This document shows, piece by piece, positions 8,668-17,307 of a DNA stretch of 64,000 nucleotides (its first letter is position 1; each line of letters opens with the position of its first letter). Made by a program: the position numbers and the translations under genes. The notes below the pieces were generated by a model. The model made no database searches. It saw only the letters and a program-made list of their open reading frames with translations, and was not told where the DNA came from. The stretch is from the NCBI RefSeq assembly GCF_036226765.1, contig NZ_CP109017.1, forward strand, positions 5,581,001 through 5,645,000, given 5' to 3'. This DNA is from Streptomyces sp. NBC_00670 (GTDB lineage: Bacteria > Actinomycetota > Actinomycetes > Streptomycetales > Streptomycetaceae).

Positions 8668-8735
8668 GGGGGCGGAGCCCCCGGAGACGGGAAGGGTAAG
8701 GGCGGCGGGGGCGGAACAAAGCCGCCCCCGTCCCC
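8668..8735. repeat. Tail module of dispersed repeat, copy 1
   Basis: After the palindrome comes GGGGGCGGAGCCCCCGG, then GACGGGAAGGG, GGCGGCGGGGGCG and a second small hairpin (about 8705-8730). The same ordered modules follow the hairpin at 23180-23265, so palindrome plus tail behaves as one composite repeat. Confidence 0.65.
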
Positions 8736-8824
8736 GCACAGCACAAGACCCCGGAACCGGCGCAGGTGGTTCCGGGGCCCGTCGGAAAGGGCGCCGCAGG
8801 CGACGCCCCGCGCAGGCGACGACG

Positions 8825-9604
8825 TCAGACCCGCCGCAGCACCGCCACCACCTTGCCCAGAATCGTCGCATCGTCACCAGGAATCGGCTCGTACGCCGCA
8901 TTGTGCGGCAACAGCCACACATGCCCGTCCTCACGCTTGAACCGCTTCACCGTCGCCTCACCCTCCAGCATCGCGGCGACGATGTCCCCGTTCTCCGCCA
9001 CCGGCTGACGTCGCACGGTGACCCAGTCCCCGTCGCAGATCGCCGCCTCGATCATCGAGTCACCGACGACCTTCAGCACGAACAGTTCACCGTCACCGAC
9101 GAGCTGCCGCGGCAGCGGGAACACGTCCTCCACGGACTCCTCGGCCAGGATCGGCCCACCGGCGGCGATCCGGCCCACCAGCGGCACGTACGACGCGGCC
9201 GGCTTGCCCGCCGTGTCGGTGGGCTGCACGGGAGCGGCCTGGTCGGAGCCGCGCACCTCGTACGCGCGCGGCCGGTGCGGGTCGCGGCGCAGGAAGCCCT
9301 TGCGCTCCAGTGCCATCAGCTGGTGCGCCACGGAAGAGGTGCTGGACAGGCCCACGGCCTGGCCGATCTCCCGCATCGACGGCGGGTAGCCGCGCCGCTG
9401 CACGGAATCCCGGATGACCTCGATCACCCGGCGCTGCCGGTCGGTCAGCCCGGAGCTGTCCGCCCGGATGCCGGGAGGTCGCCCGGGCAGGGACCTCTTT
9501 GGTCCCTCGGGGTGCGGAACTTCCGTCATCGCATGCACCGGCTCGAGTCGGCCCTGGGAACGGTCCTGGGCAGTGATGGCGGCACTGTCTGCGGTGGTGG
9601 TCAC
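8825..9604 (-). CDS. lexA: SOS repressor LexA
   Basis: 259 residues from GTG 9604, preceded by a GAGAGGGG ribosome site. The N-terminal winged helix (about 52-118: LTDRQRRVIEVIRDSV ... GYPPSMREIGQAVGL) binds the SOS box. The C-terminal S24 peptidase domain has the autocleavage bond Ala148-Gly149 in RIAAGGP, nucleophile Ser183 in GDSM and general base Lys220 in ATVKRFK. RecA filaments stimulate self-cleavage and derepress the DNA-damage regulon. The first 45 residues are a streptomycete extension. A LexA box about 65 bases upstream indicates autoregulation. Confidence 0.97.
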   Translation of the reverse strand: MTTTADSAAITAQDRSQGRLEPVHAMTEVPHPEGPKRSLPGRPPGIRADSSGLTDRQRRVIEVIRDSVQRRGYPPSMREIGQAVGLSSTSSVAHQLMALERKGFLRRDPHRPRAYEVRGSDQAAPVQPTDTAGKPAASYVPLVGRIAAGGPILAEESVEDVFPLPRQLVGDGELFVLKVVGDSMIEAAICDGDWVTVRRQPVAENGDIVAAMLEGEATVKRFKREDGHVWLLPHNAAYEPIPGDDATILGKVVAVLRRV

Positions 9605-9667
9605 GTCGTCGGCCCCTCTCGATGGTCTCCCGTGCAGCACAACGGTAGTAGCTTTCGAAAGGTTGCG

Positions 9668-9683
9668 CCAAACACACGTTCGA
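9668..9683 (-). promoter_or_regulatory. LexA (SOS) box upstream of lexA
   Basis: On the minus strand this reads TCGAACGTGTGTTTGG, matching the actinobacterial consensus TCGAAC-N4-GTTCGA with changes only in the outer right arm. It lies 64-79 bases before the lexA start, where autoregulation is expected. Confidence 0.8.
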
Positions 9684-10118
9684 GTGAAAAACCGCTGATT
9701 ACCTGTCGGAATCGGGTGCCCAGGTGTATGGCCGACGCCGGCCGTCCGGGGGTGGGGCGCGCACGTGCTGCTGTACTCTTCACCGCCGGGGCGAGGGCCC
9801 CGTCGGCCGGGGCTCCGCGTCGGCGGCGCCCAGTCTGCCATCAGGGCTCCCGCGCGCCGCGCACCGGCCCGGCTTCTCCATGCGGTGTCCACCGCATCCG
9901 CGCACGACCGCCCGCGCGTCGGTTGGGCCCGCGCGCACGCCGGTACGCCCGCGCGCACGACCCGTGCCCGCGCGGCCCGGCACGCGCCCGCGCGGCCCTT
10001 TGCGGGGTCCCGCCGGGGTCCCGCGCGCACTGTCCGCAAGCGCGCGGTCGCACCCTGCCCGCGCCGTACGCGCGCCGTCGCGCGCGCCGGGCGTGTCGTG
10101 GGCGTATGTGCGGGCCAA

Positions 10119-10134
10119 TCGCTACATCTAGTGG
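10119..10134. promoter_or_regulatory. NrdR box 1
   Basis: TCGCTACATCTAGTGG, with the near-palindromic CTA-N4-TAG centre, resembles the NrdR box consensus ACACTATATATAGTGT. It lies about 140 bases upstream of nrdR. Confidence 0.7.
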
Positions 10135-10150
10135 TTGGATGGCGACAGCG

Positions 10151-10166
10151 GCCCACAAGTTGTGTT
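10151..10166. promoter_or_regulatory. NrdR box 2
   Basis: GCCCACAAGTTGTGTT contains the inverted repeat CACAA-G-TTGTG. It is centred 32 bases (about three helical turns) from box 1, the paired arrangement expected for oligomeric NrdR repression of ribonucleotide reductase promoters. Confidence 0.7.
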
Positions 10167-10274
10167 CCCCCGGTCTTTCGCCGGCCAGGAGATCGCCTAT
10201 GCTGGGGGTCGCTCCGAGGGGCCGGTGAGGCCTCTTGTGGCTGATGTGTCGTGCCGTGAAGGAGGCTTGGAACC

Positions 10275-10907
10275 ATGCACTGCCCCTTCTGCAGGCATCC
10301 CGACAGCCGTGTCGTCGACAGCCGTACGACCGACGACGGCACCTCGATCCGCAGGCGCCGCCAGTGCCCCGACTGCTCCCGTCGTTTCACGACCGTGGAG
10401 ACCTGTTCGCTGATGGTGGTCAAGCGGTCCGGGGTCACCGAACCCTTCAGCCGTACCAAGGTCATCAACGGCGTGCGCAAGGCATGCCAGGGGCGGCCCG
10501 TCACGGAAGACGCACTCGCCCAGCTCGGCCAGCGGGTCGAGGAGGCGGTGCGCGCCACCGGAAGCGCCGAGCTGACCACCCACGACGTGGGGCTGGCCAT
10601 ACTCGGACCCCTTCAGGAACTCGACCTCGTGGCCTATCTGCGGTTCGCGTCCGTCTACCGGGCGTTCGACTCGCTGGAGGACTTCGAGGCCGCCATCGCG
10701 GAACTCAGGCAGCAACAGACGGCGCACCCCGTCGGCGACGGGGCGGGAGGCGCGGACGACGACGACCGCGCGGGCGCCGTCACCGAACGCCGGGCGGCCG
10801 ACCGTGCGGAACGCCAGGGAGCCGACCGAGCGGGACGGCAGGGAACCGACCGCGGGTCCGGAGGGACGCCCGCGGGCGTCCCCGTGCCCGCCACCGCCGC
10901 CGACTGA
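10275..10907 (+). CDS. nrdR: Transcriptional repressor NrdR
   Basis: 210 residues from ATG 10275. It starts with a zinc ribbon whose four Cys lie in CPFC (residues 3-6) and CPDC. An ATP-cone domain follows (about 46-136), which senses ATP/dATP: VVKRSGVTEPFSRTKV ... YLRFASVYRAF. It represses ribonucleotide reductase genes when dNTPs are plentiful. It is co-directional with nrdJ. The family is usually about 150-180 residues; here the last 60 are an Asp/Arg/Gly-rich tail with an eight-residue repeat (units ending ADR/TDR), probably disordered. Confidence 0.97.
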   Translation: MHCPFCRHPDSRVVDSRTTDDGTSIRRRRQCPDCSRRFTTVETCSLMVVKRSGVTEPFSRTKVINGVRKACQGRPVTEDALAQLGQRVEEAVRATGSAELTTHDVGLAILGPLQELDLVAYLRFASVYRAFDSLEDFEAAIAELRQQQTAHPVGDGAGGADDDDRAGAVTERRAADRAERQGADRAGRQGTDRGSGGTPAGVPVPATAAD

Positions 10908-11078
10908 CGCGAAGGCCGGACCGGACGGGGATGCCGGACCGGCCACCACGGCGGCGCACACAGACCTGTCGCGCGTGCCCGAGCAGCACGGACGCGCGTG
11001 ACCAGCAGACACACCACACACAAGTGCCAGGAAGAAACGGGCACTGATGGGCGTTTTGCCCGATATCAGGGAGGCGGC

Positions 11079-13988
11079 ATGACAGAGACGGCGAGCGGTC
11101 CGGCACGGAGTTCCCGCGCCAAGGGCACCAAGGCGGGCAGCAAGGGCCTGCGCATCGAGCGCATCCACACCACCCCCGGCGTACACCCGTACGACGAGGT
11201 GGAATGGGCGTCTCGTGACGTCGTCATGACCAACTGGCGCGACGGCTCGGTCAACTTCGAGCAGCGCGGCGTGGAGTTCCCCGAGTTCTGGTCGGTGAAC
11301 GCGGTCAACATCGTCACCAGCAAGTACTTCCGCGGAGCCGTCGGCACTCCGCAGCGCGAGGTCAGCCTCAAGCAGCTGATCGACCGGATCGTGAAGACCT
11401 ACCGGAAGGCCGGCGAGGACAACAAGTACTTCGCCTCGCCCGCCGACGCCGAGATCTTCGAGCACGAACTGGCGTACGCCCTCCTGCACCAGATCTTCAG
11501 CTTCAACAGCCCCGTCTGGTTCAACGTCGGCACCCCCCAGCCCCAGCAGGTCTCCGCCTGCTTCATCCTGTCTGTCGACGACTCCATGGAGTCGATCCTC
11601 GACTGGTACAAGGAAGAGGGCATGATCTTCAAGGGCGGCTCCGGCGCCGGCCTGAACCTCTCCCGCATCCGCTCCTCCAAGGAGCTCCTCTCCTCCGGCG
11701 GCAACGCCTCGGGCCCCGTCTCCTTCATGCGCGGCGCCGACGCCTCCGCCGGCACCATCAAGTCCGGCGGTGCCACCCGCCGCGCCGCCAAGATGGTGAT
11801 CCTGGACGTCGACCACCCCGACGTGGAGAACTTCATCCAGACCAAGGTGAAGGAAGAGGAGAAGATCCGCGCCCTGCGCGACGCGGGCTTCGACATGGAC
11901 CTGGGCGGCGACGACATCACGTCCGTCCAGTACCAGAACGCCAACAACTCCGTCCGCGTCAACGACACCTTCATGAAGGCCGTCGAGACCGGCGGACAGT
12001 TCGGGCTGCGCGCCCGGATGACCGGTGAGGTCATCGAGGAGGTCGACGCCAAGTCGCTCTTCCGCAAGATGGCCGAGGCCGCCTGGGCCTGCGCCGACCC
12101 CGGCATCCAGTACGACGACACCATCAACCACTGGCACACGTGCCCGGAGTCCGGCCGCATCAACGGCTCGAACCCGTGCAGCGAGTACATGCACCTGGAC
12201 AACACGTCCTGCAACCTCGCCTCGCTCAACCTGATGAAGTTCCTCAAGGACGACGGCGAGGGCCACCAGTCCTTCGAGACCGAGCGGTTCCAGAAGCTCG
12301 TCGAGCTGGTCATCACCGCGATGGACATCTCGATCTGCTTCGCGGACTTCCCCACCCAGAAGATCGGCGAGAACACCCGCGCCTTCCGCCAGCTCGGCAT
12401 CGGCTACGCCAACCTCGGCGCCCTGCTGATGGCCACCGGCCACGCCTACGACTCCGACGGCGGCCGCGCGCTCGCCGGTGCCATCACCTCCCTGATGACC
12501 GGCACCGCCTACCGCCGCTCCGCCGAGCTGGCCGCGGTCGTCGGCCCGTACGACGGCTACGCCCGCAACGCCCAGCCGCACCAGCGCGTCATGAAGCAGC
12601 ACGCCGACGCCAACGCCGTGGCCGTCCGCATGGACGACCTCGACACCCCGGTGTGGGCCGCGGCCACCGAGGCCTGGCAGGACGTGCAGCGCCTCGGCGA
12701 GAAGAACGGCTTCCGCAACTCCCAGGCCTCCGTGCTCGCCCCCACCGGCACCATCGGCCTGGCGATGTCCTGCGACACCACCGGCGTCGAGCCGGACCTG
12801 GCGCTGGTCAAGTTCAAGAAGCTGGTCGGCGGCGGCTCGATGCAGATCGTCAACGGCACCGTCCCGCAGGCCCTGCGCCGCCTGGGCTACCAGGAGGAGC
12901 AGATCGAGGCGATCGTCGCCCACATCGCCGACAACGGCAACGTGATCGACGCCCCCGGCCTCAAGACCGAGCACTACGAGGTGTTCGACTGCGCCATGGG
13001 CGAGCGCGCCATCTCCCCGATGGGCCACGTCCGCATGATGGCCGCGATCCAGCCCTGGATCTCCGGCGCCATCTCCAAGACGGTCAACATGCCGGAGACG
13101 GCGACCGTCGAGGAGGTCGAGGAGATCTACTACGAGGCGTGGAAGCTGGGCGTCAAGGCGCTCGCCATCTACCGCGACAACTGCAAGGTCGGCCAGCCGC
13201 TGTCCGCCAAGACCAAGGACACCAAGGCCGCCGAGAAGGACGCGATCACCGAGAAGGCCGAGGAGACGATCCGTACCGCGGTCGAGAAGGTGGTCGAGTA
13301 CCGCCCCGTCCGCAAGCGTCTCCCCAAGGGCCGCCCCGGCATCACCACGTCCTTCACCGTCGGCGGCGCCGAGGGCTACATGACGGCCAACTCCTACCCC
13401 GACGACGGTCTCGGCGAGGTCTTCCTCAAGATGTCCAAGCAGGGCTCCACCCTCGCGGGCATGATGGACGCCTTCTCCATCGCGGTCTCCGTCGGCCTCC
13501 AGTACGGGGTGCCGCTGGAGACGTACGTCTCGAAGTTCACCAACATGCGCTTCGAGCCGGCGGGCATGACCGACGACCCGGACGTGCGGATGGCGCAGTC
13601 GATCGTCGACTACATCTTCCGCCGCCTGGCGCTGGACTTCCTGCCCTTCGAGACCCGCTCCGCGCTCGGCATCCACTCCGCCGAGGAGCGCCAGCGTCAC
13701 CTGGAGACCGGCTCCTACGAGCCGCTCGACGACGAGGACGTGGACGTCGAGGGCCTGGCGCAGTCGGCGCCCCGCGCCCAGGAGCTGAAGGCCGTCGCCA
13801 CCCCGAAGGCGGAGGCCGCCGCGGCCCTGCCGGCCCCGAAGCAGGCCCACACCAGCGCGGAGCTGGTCGAGATGCAGCTCGGCATCCAGGCGGACGCCCC
13901 GCTCTGCTTCTCCTGCGGCACCAAGATGCAGCGGGCCGGCTCCTGCTACATCTGCGAGGGCTGCGGCTCCACGAGCGGCTGCAGCTGA
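11079..13988 (+). CDS. nrdJ: Class II (adenosylcobalamin-dependent) ribonucleoside-diphosphate reductase
   Basis: 969 residues from ATG 11079, chosen because GGGAGGC lies just upstream. An in-frame upstream start at 10998 lacks one. It reduces ribonucleotides to deoxyribonucleotides using a B12-generated thiyl radical and needs no oxygen. Visible are the substrate/active-site loops NPCSEYMHLDNTSCNLASLN and APTGTIGLAMSCDTTGVEPD, and the C-terminal CFSCGTK ... CYICEGCG zinc-ribbon-like tail that shuttles reducing equivalents. Residues 730-770 are a Lys/Glu-rich linker. It follows nrdR by 171 bases and is presumably controlled from the same NrdR-box promoter. Confidence 0.97.
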   Translation: MTETASGPARSSRAKGTKAGSKGLRIERIHTTPGVHPYDEVEWASRDVVMTNWRDGSVNFEQRGVEFPEFWSVNAVNIVTSKYFRGAVGTPQREVSLKQLIDRIVKTYRKAGEDNKYFASPADAEIFEHELAYALLHQIFSFNSPVWFNVGTPQPQQVSACFILSVDDSMESILDWYKEEGMIFKGGSGAGLNLSRIRSSKELLSSGGNASGPVSFMRGADASAGTIKSGGATRRAAKMVILDVDHPDVENFIQTKVKEEEKIRALRDAGFDMDLGGDDITSVQYQNANNSVRVNDTFMKAVETGGQFGLRARMTGEVIEEVDAKSLFRKMAEAAWACADPGIQYDDTINHWHTCPESGRINGSNPCSEYMHLDNTSCNLASLNLMKFLKDDGEGHQSFETERFQKLVELVITAMDISICFADFPTQKIGENTRAFRQLGIGYANLGALLMATGHAYDSDGGRALAGAITSLMTGTAYRRSAELAAVVGPYDGYARNAQPHQRVMKQHADANAVAVRMDDLDTPVWAAATEAWQDVQRLGEKNGFRNSQASVLAPTGTIGLAMSCDTTGVEPDLALVKFKKLVGGGSMQIVNGTVPQALRRLGYQEEQIEAIVAHIADNGNVIDAPGLKTEHYEVFDCAMGERAISPMGHVRMMAAIQPWISGAISKTVNMPETATVEEVEEIYYEAWKLGVKALAIYRDNCKVGQPLSAKTKDTKAAEKDAITEKAEETIRTAVEKVVEYRPVRKRLPKGRPGITTSFTVGGAEGYMTANSYPDDGLGEVFLKMSKQGSTLAGMMDAFSIAVSVGLQYGVPLETYVSKFTNMRFEPAGMTDDPDVRMAQSIVDYIFRRLALDFLPFETRSALGIHSAEERQRHLETGSYEPLDDEDVDVEGLAQSAPRAQELKAVATPKAEAAAALPAPKQAHTSAELVEMQLGIQADAPLCFSCGTKMQRAGSCYICEGCGSTSGCS

Positions 13989-13999
13989 CGTGAACACCG

Positions 14000-14054
14000 C
14001 CGGGCGCTGAAATGCGCCCGGTGAGGGCGGGGGTCCGGATGTCCGGGCCCCCGC
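14000..14054. terminator. Double hairpin between nrdJ and terD-like gene
   Basis: CCGGGCGC/GCGCCCGG (14000-14007 with 14014-14021) is followed by a 12-bp stem at 14027-14038 with 14043-14054 (one G-U). It lies between convergent genes, so it probably terminates both. Confidence 0.65.
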
Positions 14055-14072
14055 TCTTGGTGAACCGCGAGG

Positions 14073-14606
14073 TCAGGCGCGGGCCCGGCCCATGACGCGG
14101 GGGAACGTCGCCAGGTCGTCGTCGGTGAAGCCGGTGAGGCCCGCGCGGAACTCCCACTCGCCGTCGGCGTCCCGTACGAACTCCGCGATCGTGGCCGCCG
14201 TCGCGTCCGGGACGCCGGTGAAGTCGTCCTCGGCGAGCACGTCGTAGCCCTCGCGGACGCGCAGCGCCGGGTTGAGGACGCCGGCGAAGGTGCGGTCGCC
14301 GTGCCGCTGCTGGATCACCACGCCGACCACCACCCGCACGTACCGCGGGTCGAGGCGCTCCAGCTCCAGCGTCATGACCTCGTCCCAGCCGAAGCCCTTG
14401 CCGTCGTGGCTGTCCCGGTTGAGGTTGATCGTCCCGTCCGGGGACCGGCTGTCGAAGTGCACCACGTAGACCGGTGCGCCGTACGGGTCGTCGCCCGTGA
14501 ACGTCCCGGCGACGATGTCCAGGTCGGTGGGGTCCTCGCCGGTGGGCGACGGGTCCCATTTGACCGCGACCTCGGCCTTGTCGATCCCCTTGCTGATGCC
14601 GCTCAC
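14073..14606 (-). CDS. TerD-family calcium-binding stress protein
   Basis: 177 residues from GTG 14606 with GAAGGGG upstream. TerD/CABP fold: VSGISKGIDKAEVAVKWDPS, the acidic calcium-binding motif DDPYGAP and SPDGTINLNRDSHDGKG, and the C-terminal FRAGLTGFTDDDLATFPRVMG. The family binds Ca2+ and is linked to tellurite resistance and differentiation in Streptomyces. It is a single gene here rather than part of a ter operon, so its role is inferred only from the family. Confidence 0.88.
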   Translation of the reverse strand: MSGISKGIDKAEVAVKWDPSPTGEDPTDLDIVAGTFTGDDPYGAPVYVVHFDSRSPDGTINLNRDSHDGKGFGWDEVMTLELERLDPRYVRVVVGVVIQQRHGDRTFAGVLNPALRVREGYDVLAEDDFTGVPDATAATIAEFVRDADGEWEFRAGLTGFTDDDLATFPRVMGRARA

Positions 14607-14765
14607 CGCATGTGCCCCTTCCCCGAGTGCCGAGCGCCCAACCACCAGGCCACGAGGGCCGTTTGTCCATCCTGCCACGGTCGTGCGACGGCCGGGGGTA
14701 CCCGTGCGCCCCCGCGCTCCCGACGAGCGTGACCGGCGCCACGCCGGTGGCCTTACGATGGCGCG

Positions 14766-15371
14766 GTGCTGGTCAAGTGGATTCGCTGCACCGTGGTGGA
14801 CCGCCGCGGTTTCGAACGGGGGCAGCGGAAGTGGGCGGGGCTGCCGGGTGAGCCGGGCTTCAGGGGACAGGGCGGGGGCTTCAGCCGCGCCCGCCCCGGT
14901 GTGGCGCACGTCTTCACCTTCTGGGAGAGCCGCACGTTCTACGACTCCTTCATGGCCCGCTCCCACGACCGGCTGGCCGCCACGCAGTCCGGCACGTTCA
15001 AGGACCAGCAGGTCAAGCTGTTCGACTACCGCTTCGACGTGAAGACGGGCTTCGAGCCGCGCTTCACCGACGCCGACCTGGTCCGCATCGCGCACTGCCG
15101 GGTCCACGAGGAGCGGGCCGAGCACTTCGCGCTGATGCAGGAGAAGGTCTGGAACCCGGCGATGGCCGGCTCGCCGGGGATGATCCGCGGACTGTTCGGC
15201 GAGGCGCCGGGCCCCGAGTTCCTGATCCTCTCGATGTGGCAGTCGGCCGCCGAACACGGCAAGTACCGCGCCGAGCGGGTGGAGCGGCTGGCACTGCGCA
15301 CACAGATCGAGGCGGACGTCGCCGCGATGACCGGCGACATCGTCGACCTGGAACCGGGCTGGACGGTGTGA
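14766..15371 (+). CDS. DUF4937 / YdbC-like protein
   Basis: 201 residues from GTG 14766. The sequence suggests two ferredoxin-like (dimeric alpha/beta barrel) repeats: residues 1-95 begin MLVKWIRCTVVDRRGFERGQ, and residues 105-185 contain WNPAMAGSPGMIRGLFGE and LILSMWQSAAEH. This matches the DUF4937 family as I remember it; its function is unknown, though the fold is shared with small monooxygenases. It stands alone between a divergent terD-like gene and a co-directional phosphatase 108 bases downstream. Confidence 0.7.
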   Translation: MLVKWIRCTVVDRRGFERGQRKWAGLPGEPGFRGQGGGFSRARPGVAHVFTFWESRTFYDSFMARSHDRLAATQSGTFKDQQVKLFDYRFDVKTGFEPRFTDADLVRIAHCRVHEERAEHFALMQEKVWNPAMAGSPGMIRGLFGEAPGPEFLILSMWQSAAEHGKYRAERVERLALRTQIEADVAAMTGDIVDLEPGWTV

Positions 15372-15479
15372 GCGCCGGACACGCGTGACGGTCGGCGGGC
15401 GGGACGCGTGGTGTGATCTGTGCCGTATGAACCCCCGCTCCGGTGTTCGACCGGCCTTCGCTCGCTCTAGGGTCGAGAC

Positions 15480-16139
15480 ATGGCACGACCACGGCGCATC
15501 GTCCTTGTCCGCCACGGGGAGTCGATGGGCAACGCCGACGACACCGTGTACGAACGCGAGCCCGACCACGCGCTGGCCCTCACCGAGAAGGGCCGGCACC
15601 AGGCGGGGGAGACGGGCGGGCGGCTGCGGGAACTCTTCGGCGGGGAGCGCGTGAGCGTATACGTGTCTCCGTACCGGAGAACGCACGAGACCCTCCGGGA
15701 GTTCCGGCTCGACCCCGGCCTCGTCCGCATCCGCGAGGAGCCCCGGCTGCGCGAGCAGGACTGGGGCAACTGGCAGGACCGTGACGACGTACGCCTGCAG
15801 AAGGCGTACCGGGACGCGTACGGCCACTTCTTCTACCGCTTCGCCCAGGGCGAGTCCGGGGCCGACGTGTACGACCGGGTCGGCGGCTTCCTGGAGAGCC
15901 TCTTCCGCAGCTTCGAGGCCCCCGACCACCCGCCCAACGTCCTCATCGTCACCCACGGCCTGGCCATGCGGCTGTTCTGCATGCGGTGGTTCCACTGGAC
16001 GGTCGCCGAGTTCGAGTCCCTCTCGAACCCGGGCAACGGCGAAACCCGGATGCTGGTACTGGGAGACAACGGCAAGTACACACTCGATCGCCCGTTCGAG
16101 CGGTGGCGGGATCCGGAGCCGTACGGGATCACCGGTTAA
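15480..16139 (+). CDS. Histidine phosphatase family protein (phosphoglycerate mutase-like)
   Basis: 219 residues from ATG 15480. Branch 1 histidine phosphatase: the phosphohistidine motif LVRHGES at residues 9-15, the Arg of SPYRRTHET, the catalytic Glu region LREQDWGNWQ, and the second catalytic His in IVTHGLAMR. It hydrolyses phosphate esters; the substrate cannot be read from sequence. Its stop lies 12 bases before the ADP-ribosylglycohydrolase start, so the two are probably co-translated. Confidence 0.88.
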   Translation: MARPRRIVLVRHGESMGNADDTVYEREPDHALALTEKGRHQAGETGGRLRELFGGERVSVYVSPYRRTHETLREFRLDPGLVRIREEPRLREQDWGNWQDRDDVRLQKAYRDAYGHFFYRFAQGESGADVYDRVGGFLESLFRSFEAPDHPPNVLIVTHGLAMRLFCMRWFHWTVAEFESLSNPGNGETRMLVLGDNGKYTLDRPFERWRDPEPYGITG

Positions 16140-16151
16140 AGTGGCAGGGCG

Positions 16152-17075
16152 ATGACCGCCGACCTCTCTGTTCTCCCTTCCGACGGGCGCCTGGAGCGCG
16201 CGCTGGCCAGTCTGCGCGGGCTCGCGGTGGGGGACGCGCTCGGCTCGCAGTTCTTCGTGCCGGAGAACTATCCGCTGCTCAAGCGGCGTGAGCTGCCCGC
16301 CGGGCCCTGGCAGTGGACCGACGACACCGAGATGGCGTGCTCGGTGGTGGCCGTGCTCGCCGCGCACCGCCGGATCGACCAGGACGCGCTCGCCCGCTCC
16401 TTCGCCGTCCACCACGACTTCGACCGCGGCTACGGGCCGGCCGTCAACCGGCTGCTGCGGCTGGTCAGGGAGGGCGGGGACTGGCGTGAGCTGGCCGCCG
16501 CGCTCTTCAACGGCCAGGGCTCCTGGGGCAACGGCGCCGCCATGCGGATCGCGCCGCTGGGCGCCTGGTACGCCGACGACCCCGAGCAGGCCACCCACCA
16601 GGCCGAGATCTCCGCCTACCCGACGCACCAGCACCGGGAGGCCGTGGTCGGCGCGATGGCGGTGGCCGCGGCGGCGGCGCTTGTCGCGGCGCCCGAGGGG
16701 CCGCCGGGCGCCGGAGCGCTGCTCGACGGCGTGATCGCGCTGGTACCGGCGCGCAGCGCGGTCGGCGCCGGGCTGCGCCGGGCGCGCGACATGCTCGACT
16801 ACGCCGACGCGGGAACCGTCGCCGCCGTTCTCGGCTGCGGACGGCGTACGACGGCGCACGACACGGTGCCGTTCGCGCTCTGGTCGGCCGCGCGCACCCT
16901 GAGCGACTACGAACAGGGGTTCTGGACGACGGCTCAGGTGGGCGGCGACGTCGACACGACCTGCGCGATCGTCGGCGGCGTCATCGCCTCACATACGCAG
17001 GGCTCCCCGCCCCCCGCCTGGCAACGCCAGACGGAAGACCTTCCCACCTGGGCCGCGCCCGAGACGCACCGCTAG
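16152..17075 (+). CDS. ADP-ribosylglycohydrolase family protein
   Basis: 307 residues from ATG 16152 with GGCAGGG just upstream. DraG/ARH fold with paired metal sites: GDALGSQF at the start, the TDDTEM metal motif, QGSWGNGAAMRIAP, and VGGDVDTTCAIVGGV near the C-terminus carrying the second metal-binding Asp pair. Such enzymes remove ADP-ribose from proteins or nucleic acids. The tight spacing with the phosphatase gene suggests one unit acting on phosphorylated or ADP-ribosylated substrates; that link is inference. Confidence 0.9.
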   Translation: MTADLSVLPSDGRLERALASLRGLAVGDALGSQFFVPENYPLLKRRELPAGPWQWTDDTEMACSVVAVLAAHRRIDQDALARSFAVHHDFDRGYGPAVNRLLRLVREGGDWRELAAALFNGQGSWGNGAAMRIAPLGAWYADDPEQATHQAEISAYPTHQHREAVVGAMAVAAAAALVAAPEGPPGAGALLDGVIALVPARSAVGAGLRRARDMLDYADAGTVAAVLGCGRRTTAHDTVPFALWSAARTLSDYEQGFWTTAQVGGDVDTTCAIVGGVIASHTQGSPPPAWQRQTEDLPTWAAPETHR

Positions 17076-17107
17076 AGCTTCCGGAAGGGCTTTGCGATGC
17101 GAGATGT

Positions 17108-17150
17108 GCGGCTCCGCCGCGGGCGGCCGTGACATGGGCGGCTCCGCCGC
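17108..17150. terminator. Two tandem small hairpins after ADP-ribosylglycohydrolase
   Basis: The same hairpin GCGGC-TCC-GCCGC occurs at 17108-17120 and 17138-17150, within 75 bases of the stop. It may end transcription or be a remnant of short repeats. The next 150 bases hold AT-richer runs (TTGCCACAG and TACTCT) that may form the promoter of the next gene. Confidence 0.35.
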
Positions 17151-17307
17151 GCGGCACTACCGGCCACAACGGGTTCACAACCCCCGCATTTGTCACAGGC
17201 TTGCCACAGACACCCCCACCCCCCGCCTCGAAGCAACCCCCTCCTGCCTACTCTGACCGGCACCCATCAGATGATCATGCCGGTCGCCCCCGGCAGGGAG
17301 GACCTCC

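Larger units (their letters stand above)
9605..10274. other. Long lexA-nrdR divergent intergenic region
   Basis: 670 bases hold the LexA box near the lexA end and the NrdR boxes near the nrdR end. The middle (about 9780-10110) is extremely GC-rich with many CGCGCGCAC-like runs. Its open frames look like composition shadows: Arg/Ala/Gly-rich, with no domain. Mycobacteria carry a LysM-protein gene between lexA and nrdR; I see no such gene here. Confidence 0.6.

Noticed and set aside
9780..10118. Minus-strand open frame of 112 codons between lexA and nrdR
   Set aside because: Arg/Ala/Gly-rich composition only, no ribosome site, no domain; it reflects the extreme GC skew of the gap. It is not the LysM-protein gene found at this place in mycobacteria.
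10197..13997. 1266-codon minus-strand open frame opposite nrdR-nrdJ
   Set aside because: Antisense shadow of nrdJ, with Leu/Gly/Val/Asp-rich sequence and no domain.
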